The translations under genes were made by a program, and so were the position numbers. A stretch of 64,000 bases of DNA from Myxococcales bacterium. GTDB lineage: Bacteria > Myxococcota_A > UBA796 > GCA-2862545. Positions within the stretch are counted from its first letter, which is position 1, and each line of letters starts with the position of its first letter. The DNA lies in contig JAHQVJ010000180.1 in assembly GCA_019634415.1 (NCBI GenBank), positions 1 to 64,000 of the forward strand, read 5' to 3'. This document shows, one piece after another, positions 35,057 to 44,550 of this stretch. Under the pieces are notes generated by a model. It did no database searches and was not told the origin of the DNA. It saw only the letters and a list, made by a program, of their open reading frames with translations.

Positions 35057-35914
35057 TCAGTTGTCATGGGCTCGGCCGACGTGGCCGAGCTTGTGCGGAT
35101 TGACGACGTTGTGGATGGCCTGGACCCGGCCGTCGGCGACGTGGATGGCGCACACGGCATAGGGTGCTCCGTCGGCCAGCCGCAGGATCACCCCCGGGCA
35201 CTCGTTCACCCGCGCAGGCTCGAAGGTGCACCCCGGTGGGAGCTTGCCGAACAGTCCGATGGCGAGTCGCGCCACCGCGTTCGCTCCCACGACGGGACGT
35301 CGGGCTGCCGCGCGCACGCCGCCGCCGTCTCCCAGCCACACGGCGTCGTCTGCCAGCAGGCCCTCGAGGGTGGCGGTGTCCCCCGAGGCGCACGCCGCTC
35401 CGAAGGCAGCCACCAGCGAGGCTTGCTGGTCGGCGTCGGCGTCGAAGCGCGGGCGCTCGGCGGCCAGTGCGGTGCGAGCCCGCCGGACGAGCTGACGACA
35501 GGCCGCCTCCGAGGTCTCGAGGACGCTGGCGACGTGCGCGTAGTCGTCGTCGAACACCTCCCGCAACAGCCAAGCGGCTCGCTCCTTGGGCGAGAGCCGC
35601 TCGAGGAGGAGCAGGAAGGCCATGGTCAGCGACTCGCCGAGCATGCCCGTGGCCGGCTCGTCGGTGAGCCACGGCTCGGGGAGCCAGGGGCCCACGTACT
35701 GCTCGCGTCTGGCTCGCGCGCTGCGGACCTCGTCGAGGCACAGGCGCGTGCACACGGTGTTGAGCCAGGCCTGGGGGTTGTCGATGTCGTCGGTCTGGCT
35801 GAACCGCAGCCACGTCTCCTGCACCACGTCCTCGGCGGACGCCACGCTGCCGAGCATGCGGTAGGCGATGCCGAGGAGGCGCGGGCGGTGGGGGGAGAAG
35901 TCGTCGGGGGTCAC
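35057..35914 (-). CDS. ECF41-type RNA polymerase sigma factor with SnoaL-like C-terminal domain
   Basis: 285 residues from a GTG at 35914 that overlaps the oxidoreductase stop (GTGA). Sigma-2 region: LLGIAYRMLGSVASAEDVV. Linker motif WLPEPW, sigma-4 region (LSPKERAAWLLREVF, then CRQLVRRAR), and a 110-residue SnoaL-like C-terminal domain containing the DGGG motif (WLGDGGGVRAA). In ECF41 factors this fused domain modulates activity in place of an anti-sigma. The group is usually encoded beside oxidoreductase-type genes, as here. An ECF41-type promoter lies ahead of the operon, so self-activation is likely. Confidence 0.92.
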   Translation of the reverse strand: MTPDDFSPHRPRLLGIAYRMLGSVASAEDVVQETWLRFSQTDDIDNPQAWLNTVCTRLCLDEVRSARARREQYVGPWLPEPWLTDEPATGMLGESLTMAFLLLLERLSPKERAAWLLREVFDDDYAHVASVLETSEAACRQLVRRARTALAAERPRFDADADQQASLVAAFGAACASGDTATLEGLLADDAVWLGDGGGVRAAARRPVVGANAVARLAIGLFGKLPPGCTFEPARVNECPGVILRLADGAPYAVCAIHVADGRVQAIHNVVNPHKLGHVGRAHDN

Positions 35915-37056
35915 GAGGCTTTCCGAGGGGACTCGTAGCGCGCCGTCGTCGCGCCGGTGTGGATCGGCGCCTGTGGCCATCGGTACAGAGGCCTGCCGCT
36001 CTTGGTCTCCCAGCGTGCCATGTGCACGGTGCCCCAGAGGATCGCCTCCTTGATCCAGGTGGCCAGCCGCCCTCGGAAGGCGCGGCTTCGTGGGGTGTCG
36101 TCGGCGTGCACGAGCTGGGTGAGTGCCCGCCTGCGTCCCAGCGACACGCAGCGCAGCTGAAAGGCGAAGCGGAAGGGGCGCGGCTGCTGGCCGGCGTCCT
36201 CGCGGATCAGGGTCTCCGCCGCGTGGGCCCCCAGGGGCATGGCGGTGGCGCACGACATGCGCACCCCGGTAGCGGCGCAGTCTCCTGCCGCCACCAGGTG
36301 GGGGCGCCCCTGCACACGCAGCGTGGGATCCACCCGCAGCTGGCCGTGCTCGTCCACCGGCAGGCCCGCGGCCCGCATCCAGTCGGGCGCTCGCATGCCG
36401 GCGGCCCACAGCACCAGGTCGGCCTGCAGCGCGCCCTGGTCGGTGTCGACGCCCCAGTCGTGGACCCGGTGCACGCGGGCGTGTCGGGTGCCGATCCCCA
36501 GCGCGTCCAGCGCCGCCGTCACCACCTGGGCGCCCGCTGGCGACAGGGCGGTGGCGGGATCGCCGAGCAACGTGACGCGCAGCTGTGGATGTGCCTCGGC
36601 GATCTCGGTGGCCAGCTCCAGGCCCGTGGCGCCCGCCCCCACGACGATGACGTGCGCGCCGTCGTCGAGGGATCGGATCCGCTCCCGGATCGCCGTCGCC
36701 TCGGCGACGTCGCCCAGCGACAGCGCGTGCTCGCGCACGCCCTCGGTGTCGCGGCGCATCACGGAGCCTGCGGCGATCACCATCCGATCGAAGGAGCGTG
36801 TGGCGCCGCCGTCGAGGTGCAGTTCGCCACCCTCGATACCCACCACGCGGCCGCGGTGGAAGTGTCCGCCGATGGCGTCGAGCAGCCGCCGATGGGGGTG
36901 CTCCACGCGGGTGCCCGTGGCTGCGGCCTGGTGGAGCCGGGTGCGCTCCACCCAGTGGTCGAAGGGGTCCACGAGGGTGATCTGGTGGCCGGCCAGGGCC
37001 AGGCGCGCAGCCGCCATGCGTCCGGCGTAGCCGCCACCGATGATTCCGACGTTCAC
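35911..37056 (-). CDS. NAD(P)/FAD-dependent oxidoreductase (NDH-2-like)
   Basis: 381 residues from a GTG at 37056 with GGAGG four bases upstream. Two Rossmann motifs: GIIGGGYAGRMAAARLA at the N-terminus (FAD) and VIVVGAGATGLELA near 160 (NAD). The conserved VAAGDCAA motif near 275 closes the FAD site. The C-terminal helix region is basic and may be membrane-associated. Similar to type II NADH dehydrogenases and ferredoxin reductases. First gene of the ECF41 operon; the expected target of that sigma factor. Confidence 0.86.
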   Translation of the reverse strand: MNVGIIGGGYAGRMAAARLALAGHQITLVDPFDHWVERTRLHQAAATGTRVEHPHRRLLDAIGGHFHRGRVVGIEGGELHLDGGATRSFDRMVIAAGSVMRRDTEGVREHALSLGDVAEATAIRERIRSLDDGAHVIVVGAGATGLELATEIAEAHPQLRVTLLGDPATALSPAGAQVVTAALDALGIGTRHARVHRVHDWGVDTDQGALQADLVLWAAGMRAPDWMRAAGLPVDEHGQLRVDPTLRVQGRPHLVAAGDCAATGVRMSCATAMPLGAHAAETLIREDAGQQPRPFRFAFQLRCVSLGRRRALTQLVHADDTPRSRAFRGRLATWIKEAILWGTVHMARWETKSGRPLYRWPQAPIHTGATTARYESPRKAS

Positions 37057-37083
37057 GTTGCCTCCAGGTGCGTTCACCGAGGA

Positions 37084-37110
37084 GACGGGGCACGCCAGGT
37101 GGCTGTGACA
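37084..37110 (-). promoter_or_regulatory. ECF41-type promoter
   Basis: On the minus strand: TGTCACA (37110-37104), a 16-base spacer, then CGTC (37087-37084), with the oxidoreductase start codon 27 bases further on. TGTCACA/CGTC is the promoter motif I recall for ECF41 sigma factors, and the operon it heads encodes one. Confidence 0.72.
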
Positions 37111-37127
37111 CGCGTCGGAGATCTTGG

Positions 37128-38468
37128 TCAGGGGAGGTCGAGCCGGTGGCCGTCTCCGCCCGTCGTGGCGCGCCCCACCGAGTGGTAGGTCACCGGCGTG
37201 CCCACGAACCAGGCCGGATCGTAGACGTTGCGGCCGTCCACGATGACGGGTCGGGCCATGCGGGCCACCAGCTGCTGCAGATCGAGGCTGCGGTAGGGCT
37301 GCCACTCCGTGGCGATCACGAGCAGGTGAGCGTCGTGCAGGGCGTCCAGGGGATCCTCCACCGTGGAGATCCCGTGCTCGCCGAGGACCTCCGTGGCGTT
37401 CGCCAGCGCCGCGGGATCGTGCAGCACGCAGTGCACGGAGGCCTGCCGGAGGACCTCGACGAGGGCCAGGGCGGCGCTCTGGCGCACGTCGTCGGTGCGG
37501 GGCTTGAAGGCCAGGCCCCACACCGCAGCGCGCTTGCCCCTCGGCTCCGGGCCGAGCGCCGCCAGTGCGCGCCTGGCGATGTGGGCCCGCTGGTTCTCGT
37601 TGGCCCGGGCCGTGGCCTCGACGAGGGTCTGGGGGGCGCCCAGCTGTCGTCCGAGGGCCGACAGCGCAGCCACGTCCTTCGGGAAGCAGGAGCCGCCGTA
37701 GCCCAGCGAGGCGTACAGAAAGTGCTGGCCGATGCGCCGGTCGCTGCCCATGCCTCGGCGCACCGCGCCCACGTCCGCACCGAGGGCCTCACACAGGCGA
37801 GCGACGTCGTTCATGAAGCTGACGCGTGAGGCGAGCATCGCGTTGCTCGCGTACTTGGTGAGCTCGGCGGAGACGGGGTCCATGATCTGGATGCGCTGGC
37901 TGCGCACCAGGAACGGTGCGTAGATCGCTCGCATGCGCGCTGCAGCCTCTCGGCTGCGCACCCCCACGATCACCCGATCGGGGCTCGTGAAGTCGCGCAC
38001 CGCGTCGCCCTGCTTGAGGAACTCGGGGTTGCTCACGACCTCCACGCCATCGATGCCAGCGGCGGCCAGACTCGCCGCCAGTCGATCGGCGGTGCCCGGA
38101 ACCACCGTGCTCTTCACCACGAGCAACAGCTGCGCTGGCCGTGCCTGAACCACCGCGTCCACCACGGTCTCCACCGCCGACAGGTCCGCGCTCCCGTCGG
38201 GCTGCTGTGGGGTGCCCACCGCGACGAACAGCGCGTCGGCATCGCGGATGGCCCCTGCGAGGTCAGTGGTGGCCGACAGCCGGCCCGCCTGCCGCACCCG
38301 GGTCAGCAGCTCTGGCAGTCCGGGCTCCCAGAACGGGCAGACGCCCTCGAGCAACGTGTCGACGCGAGCCTGGTCCACGTCCACCAGCGTCACCGCATGT
38401 CCGGCGTGGGCAAAGCAGGTGCCTGCGACCAACCCCACGTATCCGGAGCCTGCAATGGCCAGCTTCAT
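37128..38468 (-). CDS. ugd: UDP-glucose 6-dehydrogenase
   Basis: 446 residues, ATG at 38468. Rossmann start MKLAIAGSGYVGLVAGTC, substrate region EFLKQGDAVRDF, a central helix with ELTKYASNAMLASR, and the catalytic Cys in YGGSCFPKD near 257. The C-terminal domain includes WGLAFKPRTDDVRQS and ends with VIVDGRNVYDP. Oxidises UDP-glucose to UDP-glucuronate with two NAD, for capsule, exopolysaccharide or LPS sugars. It stands alone, not within a polysaccharide operon; its stop lies 18 bases from the ECF41 promoter. Confidence 0.95.
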   Translation of the reverse strand: MKLAIAGSGYVGLVAGTCFAHAGHAVTLVDVDQARVDTLLEGVCPFWEPGLPELLTRVRQAGRLSATTDLAGAIRDADALFVAVGTPQQPDGSADLSAVETVVDAVVQARPAQLLLVVKSTVVPGTADRLAASLAAAGIDGVEVVSNPEFLKQGDAVRDFTSPDRVIVGVRSREAAARMRAIYAPFLVRSQRIQIMDPVSAELTKYASNAMLASRVSFMNDVARLCEALGADVGAVRRGMGSDRRIGQHFLYASLGYGGSCFPKDVAALSALGRQLGAPQTLVEATARANENQRAHIARRALAALGPEPRGKRAAVWGLAFKPRTDDVRQSAALALVEVLRQASVHCVLHDPAALANATEVLGEHGISTVEDPLDALHDAHLLVIATEWQPYRSLDLQQLVARMARPVIVDGRNVYDPAWFVGTPVTYHSVGRATTGGDGHRLDLP

Positions 38469-38569
38469 GCGCGCTGCTATCGCCCGGGTGCCTCGGCGGC
38501 ACCCGCCGGTCTCGTGGGCGTGTCCGCCGCATGGACGGCCTCGTTGCGCACGTGTACAATCGTCTCATC

Positions 38570-39346
38570 ATGGAACGTCGTCGCCTGGCTGCAGTAAGCG
38601 CTGCCGCGATCGTTGCAGGGTTGCTCTTCGCCCCACGCGCACCGGTGACAACCGACCATGCGGCCCTGCCGGTACCCCGATTGTCTGCATCTGTTCCCAA
38701 GCTTCGGGTGGTGCCTCCCGCTGTGGTGGCGCATTCGCCCCTCGTCGGGGCGGTGGCGCCGTGGGCCCAGGCTCGTGCGGCACCCCGCGAGCCGTCGCTG
38801 AACGCCGAGGAGGCCAGCGTGGAGCCGCCGGGCACGGGTTTCCTCTCGGGTCATGTGGTGGACGGAGCCGGCTACCCCGTCTCCGGTGCCGTGCTCCACG
38901 TGCACGGGCCCAGTGGCACCCGTGCCGAGCGCATCGCCGACGACGGGGAGTTTCACTTCCAGGTGCGCGAGGGCACCTGGACCGTGGAGGCGGGCTGGTT
39001 CGACGGCGACGACGAGTGGCGGTCCATTCCCGCCACCGTGCGCCTCACCCCCGGCGCCACCGCCACCATCGCGCTCGAGATCTTGATGGGCGGGGCTGGC
39101 CACACCGTGCGGAGCGGCCTGCGCGAGACCTTCGGTGTGGGCTGGGAGGTGGTGGCCGACGACGGCCCCCTGCGCGCCGGAGACGTGCTCGTGGAGGTGG
39201 GCGGGAGATTGCTCACCGATCTGCAGCCAGAAGCCGCGCGCGCCGCGTTGCGCGAGCGGCCAGGGGAGTCCTTGTCGGCCACCGTGCTGCGGGCGGGGGC
39301 TTCCGGGGCGCTGGAAGAGGTCGAGGTCGTGCTCCAGGCCAGGTAG
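38570..39346 (+). CDS. Exported carboxypeptidase-regulatory-like and PDZ protein
   Basis: 258 residues from the ATG at 38570; an upstream in-frame ATG at 38531 is less convincing. Signal peptide or N-terminal helix MERRRLAAVSAAAIVAGLL, then a 60-residue Pro/Ala-rich linker. Residues about 92-165 match a carboxypeptidase regulatory-like (transthyretin-type) domain (LSGHVVDGAGYPVSGAV). Residues about 170-258 form a PDZ-like domain (AGDVLVEVGGRLL, GESLSATVLRAG). Looks like a periplasmic scaffold. Divergent from ugd across 101 bp. Confidence 0.72.
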   Translation: MERRRLAAVSAAAIVAGLLFAPRAPVTTDHAALPVPRLSASVPKLRVVPPAVVAHSPLVGAVAPWAQARAAPREPSLNAEEASVEPPGTGFLSGHVVDGAGYPVSGAVLHVHGPSGTRAERIADDGEFHFQVREGTWTVEAGWFDGDDEWRSIPATVRLTPGATATIALEILMGGAGHTVRSGLRETFGVGWEVVADDGPLRAGDVLVEVGGRLLTDLQPEAARAALRERPGESLSATVLRAGASGALEEVEVVLQAR

Positions 39347-39436
39347 CGTCACCGGATGTGAGATTTCGTGCCAATGCCCTTGTGGCCCCCACACCTTCAG
39401 GCATGATCGCGGCGCGATGGAGGACGAGGCGTGGGC

Positions 39437-42400
39437 ATGCAGCCCGGCACACGTGTGGGGGATTGGGTGGTGGAGGAGGCCGTTCAGGACGGCCAGGTGT
39501 ACCGGTGCCATCGGGCCGACACCCCCTTCCGCAAGGCCCACGTGCGCGCCGTTCGCGCCGCGGATCCGCTCCAGCTGCAGCTCGAAGCGCAGGCCCTGAC
39601 CCAGTTCGAGCACCCCAACGTGCAGCGCGTGATGGGCTTGGAGACGTGCGGCGACGACCTGTTCCTCGTGGCCGACGTGGTGCAGGGCACGCCGCTGGCT
39701 TCCTTCGTGCATCGTCCTGCGCTGCCCCTGAAGGCGGTGCTCGAGATCGGCATCCAGCTCGCGGATGCCCTGGCCCATGCGCACCAGCGCGGCATCGCCC
39801 ACCGGGCGTTGGTGCCCGACAACGTGTGGCTGCGGGCCGATGGCACCGCCTTGCTGTCGGACTTCCACCTGCAGAACAGCCTGGACGCCCCGGCGCTGCC
39901 CACCGCCTACGTGCCTCCCGACTGGACCGGTGACCACAGCGACGCGCAGCGGGACGCCTATGCCTTCGGCGTGCTGATGTTCGAGCTGCTCACGGGAGGC
40001 CCCGTGAAGCCGGTGAACGCCGAGATGCGCACCGCCTTGTCGCTGGACATGGACGTGCCCGACGGGCTGCGGGAGGTGGTCACCACGCTGACCCACCCCG
40101 ATCCCGAGGTGCGGGCGTCGGTCACCTCGGCGCGCGACGTGCTGGGGCTGACCCTGCGCGAGAGCCTGGGCGACACCACCACCGGCTCCGCCCAGGCCAC
40201 CTTCGTGGACTACGATCCGAACGAGGCCGAGCGCCCCGCGCCGGGTCGGATCGGTCGCTACGTGATCTCTCGGGAGATCGGTCGCGGCGGGGTGGGGGTG
40301 GTCTACGAGGCCACCGACCCCGGTCTGCAGCGCCGGGTGGCCCTGAAGGTGCTGCTGGCAGGTAGCTTCGCGCGGGCTCGAGACATCGAGCGCTTCCTGC
40401 GAGAGGCTCGAGCGGTCGCCCAGCTGGATCACCCCAACATCGTCAAGATCCTGGAGTTCGATCGCGAAGGAGGCGGCGCCTGGTTCGCCATGGACTTCGT
40501 CCCGGGTCCCACCCTGCTCGAGCGGATCCGAGACAACGGGCCCATGGAGCCCGAGGTGGCGGTGGGCATCGCCGCGCAGCTGGCGCGTGCCCTGCATCAC
40601 GCCCACGAGCACGGGCTGGTGCACCGCGACGTGAAGCCCAACAACGTGATCCTCGAGGAGGGCACTCGGCCACGCCTCACCGACTTCGGGCTGGCCCTGT
40701 CCACGAAGGGCGGGGAGTCCACGCGTCTCACCCGCACGGGTCAGGTGCTGGGCACACCGATGTACATGAGCCCCGAGCAGGCGTCGGGGGATCTGGAGCG
40801 CCTGGGGCCTCGCACCGACGTGTACGGCGTGGGCGTCATGCTCTACGAGGCCCTGACGGGGCGCGTGCCCTTCGACGGCCCCACCCCCCTCGCCATCATG
40901 GGCAAGGTGCTCGACGGAGACGTGACCCACCCGCGCAGCATCGTGCCAGCGCTGCCGCGTCCGGTGGAGCTGGTGTGCCTGAAGGCCATGCGCCGCGACG
41001 TCGACGATCGCTACCTCTCGGCGCGAGAGCTGGCCGAGGATCTGGAGCGGTGCCTGCGCGGGGAGCCCATCCTGGCAGCGCCACCGAGCTTGCGTGACCG
41101 CGGGCGCTGGTTCATCCGGCGAAACCGAGCGCTGCTGGCCATCGCGGCAGCAGCGGTGCTGGCGGCGATGGTGGTGTCGGTGGGGGGCAACGTGGTGCTG
41201 CGCACCCGGGCCGCCAGCCAGGCCAAGGAGCGGCAGGAGGTCGCCAGTCAGGTGGTGAAGCGCGTGCTGGCGCGGGTGGACGAGCTCGAGTCCGAGCATC
41301 GACGAGACGAGGCAGAGAGCGCCTGGCAGACCTTCGCCACCCACCCCGATCATCGAGGCACCCAGGCGCTCGTGAATGGCTGGCTCGTGCGGGCCGATCA
41401 CCACCGCGACGCGGGGGACTCGGCCGCGCGGCTCGCCGCGTTGGGCTCGGCCTATGCGGCGTCGGAGCGCGCGGTGGAGCAGGAGAAGGCGCTGCTCGGG
41501 CTCGCCATGGGGCTCCGCTCGGAGCGACAGCTGGAGCGGCTGCCCGAGGTGGTGGACATCCTGCGCACCCGGGATCCCGCGCGGGCTCGCAGCCCGGAGG
41601 TGGCGCGTCTACACCGCGATGCCCTGGCCGCGCGGCGCGATCTGGCCAACGCGGCGGAGGAGGGGCCCGACGACGCCGTCAAGAGCGTGCTGCGGGAGCT
41701 AGCGCAGGCCACGCGCACGCCCCACCACGCAGACTTCGCCGCCATGTGGCCCCGCGACGATGCGGTGATGCTGCTGCGCCGGGGAGATTCGGATCGACTC
41801 ACCCTCGTGGGGGGCGGACCGAAGCTCGAGCCCCTGCGACAGCTGCGCACCCCCGTGTACACCAACGCCCTGTACCCGCTGTCCGGATCTCCCGCGCGTC
41901 TGCTGGCCTCCACGCCAGGAGGCGTCACGGTGCTGCTGGAGGAGACGCGCAGTGGTCGATTGCGGCGGCTGCGGCGCTGGGAGGAGGGCTCCCTGTACGC
42001 CGAGGCCAGTGGAGATCTCGATGGAGACGGGGTCCCCGAGCACTACCTGGGGCAGGGCAAGAACCTCTATCGACTGTATGGCCGCTGGGTGCTGCAGCGG
42101 GACGTTCCCCATCCGCAGACCAACGCTGCTGCGTCGTCCATCTACGATCTGCTGACCACGGACCTCGACGGAGACGGTGCCCAGGAGCTGGTGGTCGCTG
42201 CCGGGGAGTGGGGCGCCTACGACGTGCGCGTGTTGCGTGCCGAGCCGGGCGAGCGCGAGCTCGCGCTCACGTCTCGTCTGAAGATGGGCGTGGTCAAGGA
42301 TCTCGCGGTGCTTCCCCATCCCGACGGATCGCAGCGTCTGCTCGCCTCCAAGGAAGACCGCTACGCCAACCTGCGCGTGTTCCCCGGGGATGCGCCCATG

Positions 42401-44494
42401 GGTGTGGCGGCAGGGCTGTGGCGGCTGTCGCTGCAGGAAGAGGGCCTGACGGCGCAGCAGGAGCTCGATGTCGTCTGTGATCGAATCCTCACCGGAGATC
42501 TCGACGGCAACGGGGTCGTGGACGCAGCTGCGAGCTGCGGCGACGATCTGTTGCTGCTCGTGCAGGACGAGCAGGGCTCGCTGTCGGACGTGTGGCTGCG
42601 AGATCTGAACCTGCTCGCCGTGGCCGACCTCGACGCGGATCGCGCCCTGGAGCTGGTTGTCTCCGAGCCCCACGACGATCACGCCGTCTGGGTGCTCGGC
42701 GCCGGCACCGGGGCACCGCCTCCGCTCATCGCCGTGGCGCACACCATGCGAGAGCCACCGGATGGCTCCGACACGGCGTTTCGCGCCGCCTGGCTGCGTG
42801 CCGAGGATCTCGTGTACATCGGGCAGCTCGATCAGGCCGCGGCGGCCATGGAGCAGCTGGCGGAGCTGCAGTGGGGGCAGCCCGTGGCCTGGGAGGCCTT
42901 GCTGCGCGCTGCCGACATCCACCACATGGCCGGGCGCCCCGACGAGGCTGCGGCGCTCTACATGCAGGCGGCCGACGGGCTGCGCGACGGTGTCGGGGTG
43001 GTGGAGGTGTTGCGCGCCGCTGCCCGAGCCTGGCGTGACGCCCACGCTGCTCGCGAGGAGGTCGGCGTGCTCTCGCGGCTGCGCGATGCGGGTGCGCTCG
43101 ACGACGACGAGGCGCGTCGGCTCACGGAGCTGGCCAACCTCGCAGATCCCCCCGTGGCGCGCCTCGTCTTCGATCAGGCCCTCGATCCGCGGTGGCGGAT
43201 CGAGCGCCCCCTGGCGCTGCGCCGCGATCGCGACGCGGGTCTGCGCGTGGAGGCCTTCGGCAACGGCGTGCTCGCGCGGATGCCCGTGACCTGGGAGGGC
43301 GGGTACCTGGAGCTGGAGGTGGATCTGCAGGTCCACCGAGCCGAGTGGGACGGGGGCGTGCAGATCGCCCTTCAGCGCGTGGGGGCGTCTGGTCCCACCT
43401 TCGGCCTGCGGATCGATGGTCGTGGCGGTGGCGAGGTGGTGTGGCGGCGCCTGACGTGTCGCGCGGGCGCACAGAGCACGCAGCGGCCCCTCGACGCAGA
43501 TGATGGGCGCCTCACTGCCCACCTGCACGTGTTCGCCACCCATGATGGCCTGTCCTGCAGCACCTCCGTCGATGGTGAGGTCGGCTGGAAGAGCTTCGTG
43601 CAGGCCACTCGGTCTCCGATCCCCAGCGGCGACTGGGAGCTCGTGCTCCAGGCCACGGGTCGCGAGGACACCTTGGCGCTGGCCACGGTGCACAGCATCA
43701 TCTTGCGCGGAGCAGCCCTCATCGAGGAGGGGGAGCCCGGGCCATTGCCCACCCACGAGGCACGGCGCGCGCTGGCCGACGGAGACGCTCGGACCGCCGA
43801 CACCCTCCTGGCCACGGCGACAGCGGATGATCTGGAGCTGCGCGTGGCCATCGCGGCAGAGCGGGACGATGGTCAGGCCTTGCGGTCCGCGCTCGGTCGG
43901 ATGCTCGAGGCAGGCACCGGCGACGGCGTGCTGGACCACTTGGTGCACAGCCGCCTCGACGCCTTGGGTACCGATCTGCGCATGCTGCTCGGTCGCCAGT
44001 GGCCCTATCGCTTCGCGGGGGCGTGGCTGTCGAACCTGTACACCCACAGCACTGATCTGGAGGTGATCAGCGCCTTGCTCAGGCACCTGGACGGTCTCGA
44101 GGCCGTCGAGCCGCCGCGATCCGATCGGCTGCCCACCTTGGTGCTGCTCAACGCACGTCGTGGGTGGGCCGCCATCGAGGATGGGCGACTCGACCTGGCA
44201 GCGGCGTCCCTGGATCGCGCCATCGCCCTGCGGCGTCGCATCGCCGAGCCTGGCGAGCTCGACATGATCATCGCGAAGGTTCACCTCGACCGAGCCGTGG
44301 TGGCCGTGCTGGCGGGGGACTCCAGCTCCGTGGCCATGACCCACCTGCTCGACGCCCTCCGCGTGAGCCCCTGTCCGTCCATCCACGCCGACATGGCCGC
44401 CGTGCGTCCCGAGCTGGCGCCGCTGCAGCTGCACCCCGACTGGGAGGCCGTGGTGGAGCCGATTCGCGCAGGAGCGGAGGGAACATCCAGGTAA
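39437..44494 (+). CDS. Tandem pseudokinase-kinase receptor with FG-GAP and LamG-like domains
   Basis: 1685 residues; the ATG at 39437 has GAGG seven bases upstream. Residues about 8-230 form a kinase-like domain with broken catalytic motifs: HRALVPDNV at about 121 instead of HRD, DFHL at about 141 instead of DFG, and RAVRA where the ATP lysine belongs. Residues about 272-540 form an intact Hanks kinase (IGRGGVGVVYEA, VALKVL, HRDVKPNN at about 395, DFGLAL at about 415, GTPMYMSPEQ). A transmembrane helix lies at about 565-588. The outer part has helical repeats, four Ca-binding FG-GAP motifs (DLDGDGVPE, DLDGDGAQE, DLDGNGVVD, DLDADRALE; about 860-1070), a LamG/glucanase-like beta domain (about 1236-1425) and C-terminal TPR-like helices. 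Probably a sensor kinase for an envelope ligand; the pseudokinase may gate the active one. Confidence 0.87.
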   Translation: MQPGTRVGDWVVEEAVQDGQVYRCHRADTPFRKAHVRAVRAADPLQLQLEAQALTQFEHPNVQRVMGLETCGDDLFLVADVVQGTPLASFVHRPALPLKAVLEIGIQLADALAHAHQRGIAHRALVPDNVWLRADGTALLSDFHLQNSLDAPALPTAYVPPDWTGDHSDAQRDAYAFGVLMFELLTGGPVKPVNAEMRTALSLDMDVPDGLREVVTTLTHPDPEVRASVTSARDVLGLTLRESLGDTTTGSAQATFVDYDPNEAERPAPGRIGRYVISREIGRGGVGVVYEATDPGLQRRVALKVLLAGSFARARDIERFLREARAVAQLDHPNIVKILEFDREGGGAWFAMDFVPGPTLLERIRDNGPMEPEVAVGIAAQLARALHHAHEHGLVHRDVKPNNVILEEGTRPRLTDFGLALSTKGGESTRLTRTGQVLGTPMYMSPEQASGDLERLGPRTDVYGVGVMLYEALTGRVPFDGPTPLAIMGKVLDGDVTHPRSIVPALPRPVELVCLKAMRRDVDDRYLSARELAEDLERCLRGEPILAAPPSLRDRGRWFIRRNRALLAIAAAAVLAAMVVSVGGNVVLRTRAASQAKERQEVASQVVKRVLARVDELESEHRRDEAESAWQTFATHPDHRGTQALVNGWLVRADHHRDAGDSAARLAALGSAYAASERAVEQEKALLGLAMGLRSERQLERLPEVVDILRTRDPARARSPEVARLHRDALAARRDLANAAEEGPDDAVKSVLRELAQATRTPHHADFAAMWPRDDAVMLLRRGDSDRLTLVGGGPKLEPLRQLRTPVYTNALYPLSGSPARLLASTPGGVTVLLEETRSGRLRRLRRWEEGSLYAEASGDLDGDGVPEHYLGQGKNLYRLYGRWVLQRDVPHPQTNAAASSIYDLLTTDLDGDGAQELVVAAGEWGAYDVRVLRAEPGERELALTSRLKMGVVKDLAVLPHPDGSQRLLASKEDRYANLRVFPGDAPMGVAAGLWRLSLQEEGLTAQQELDVVCDRILTGDLDGNGVVDAAASCGDDLLLLVQDEQGSLSDVWLRDLNLLAVADLDADRALELVVSEPHDDHAVWVLGAGTGAPPPLIAVAHTMREPPDGSDTAFRAAWLRAEDLVYIGQLDQAAAAMEQLAELQWGQPVAWEALLRAADIHHMAGRPDEAAALYMQAADGLRDGVGVVEVLRAAARAWRDAHAAREEVGVLSRLRDAGALDDDEARRLTELANLADPPVARLVFDQALDPRWRIERPLALRRDRDAGLRVEAFGNGVLARMPVTWEGGYLELEVDLQVHRAEWDGGVQIALQRVGASGPTFGLRIDGRGGGEVVWRRLTCRAGAQSTQRPLDADDGRLTAHLHVFATHDGLSCSTSVDGEVGWKSFVQATRSPIPSGDWELVLQATGREDTLALATVHSIILRGAALIEEGEPGPLPTHEARRALADGDARTADTLLATATADDLELRVAIAAERDDGQALRSALGRMLEAGTGDGVLDHLVHSRLDALGTDLRMLLGRQWPYRFAGAWLSNLYTHSTDLEVISALLRHLDGLEAVEPPRSDRLPTLVLLNARRGWAAIEDGRLDLAAASLDRAIALRRRIAEPGELDMIIAKVHLDRAVVAVLAGDSSSVAMTHLLDALRVSPCPSIHADMAAVRPELAPLQLHPDWEAVVEPIRAGAEGTSR

Positions 44495-44550
44495 CGGCTG
44501 AAGTCGTGCCTGTGGTCGCCGTATAAGAGACCCACCCGGAGGAAGGACCC

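Noticed and set aside
38477..41404. 975-codon minus-strand frame opposite the PDZ and kinase genes
   Set aside because: Same shadow effect. It crosses two real plus-strand genes and shows no recognisable protein.
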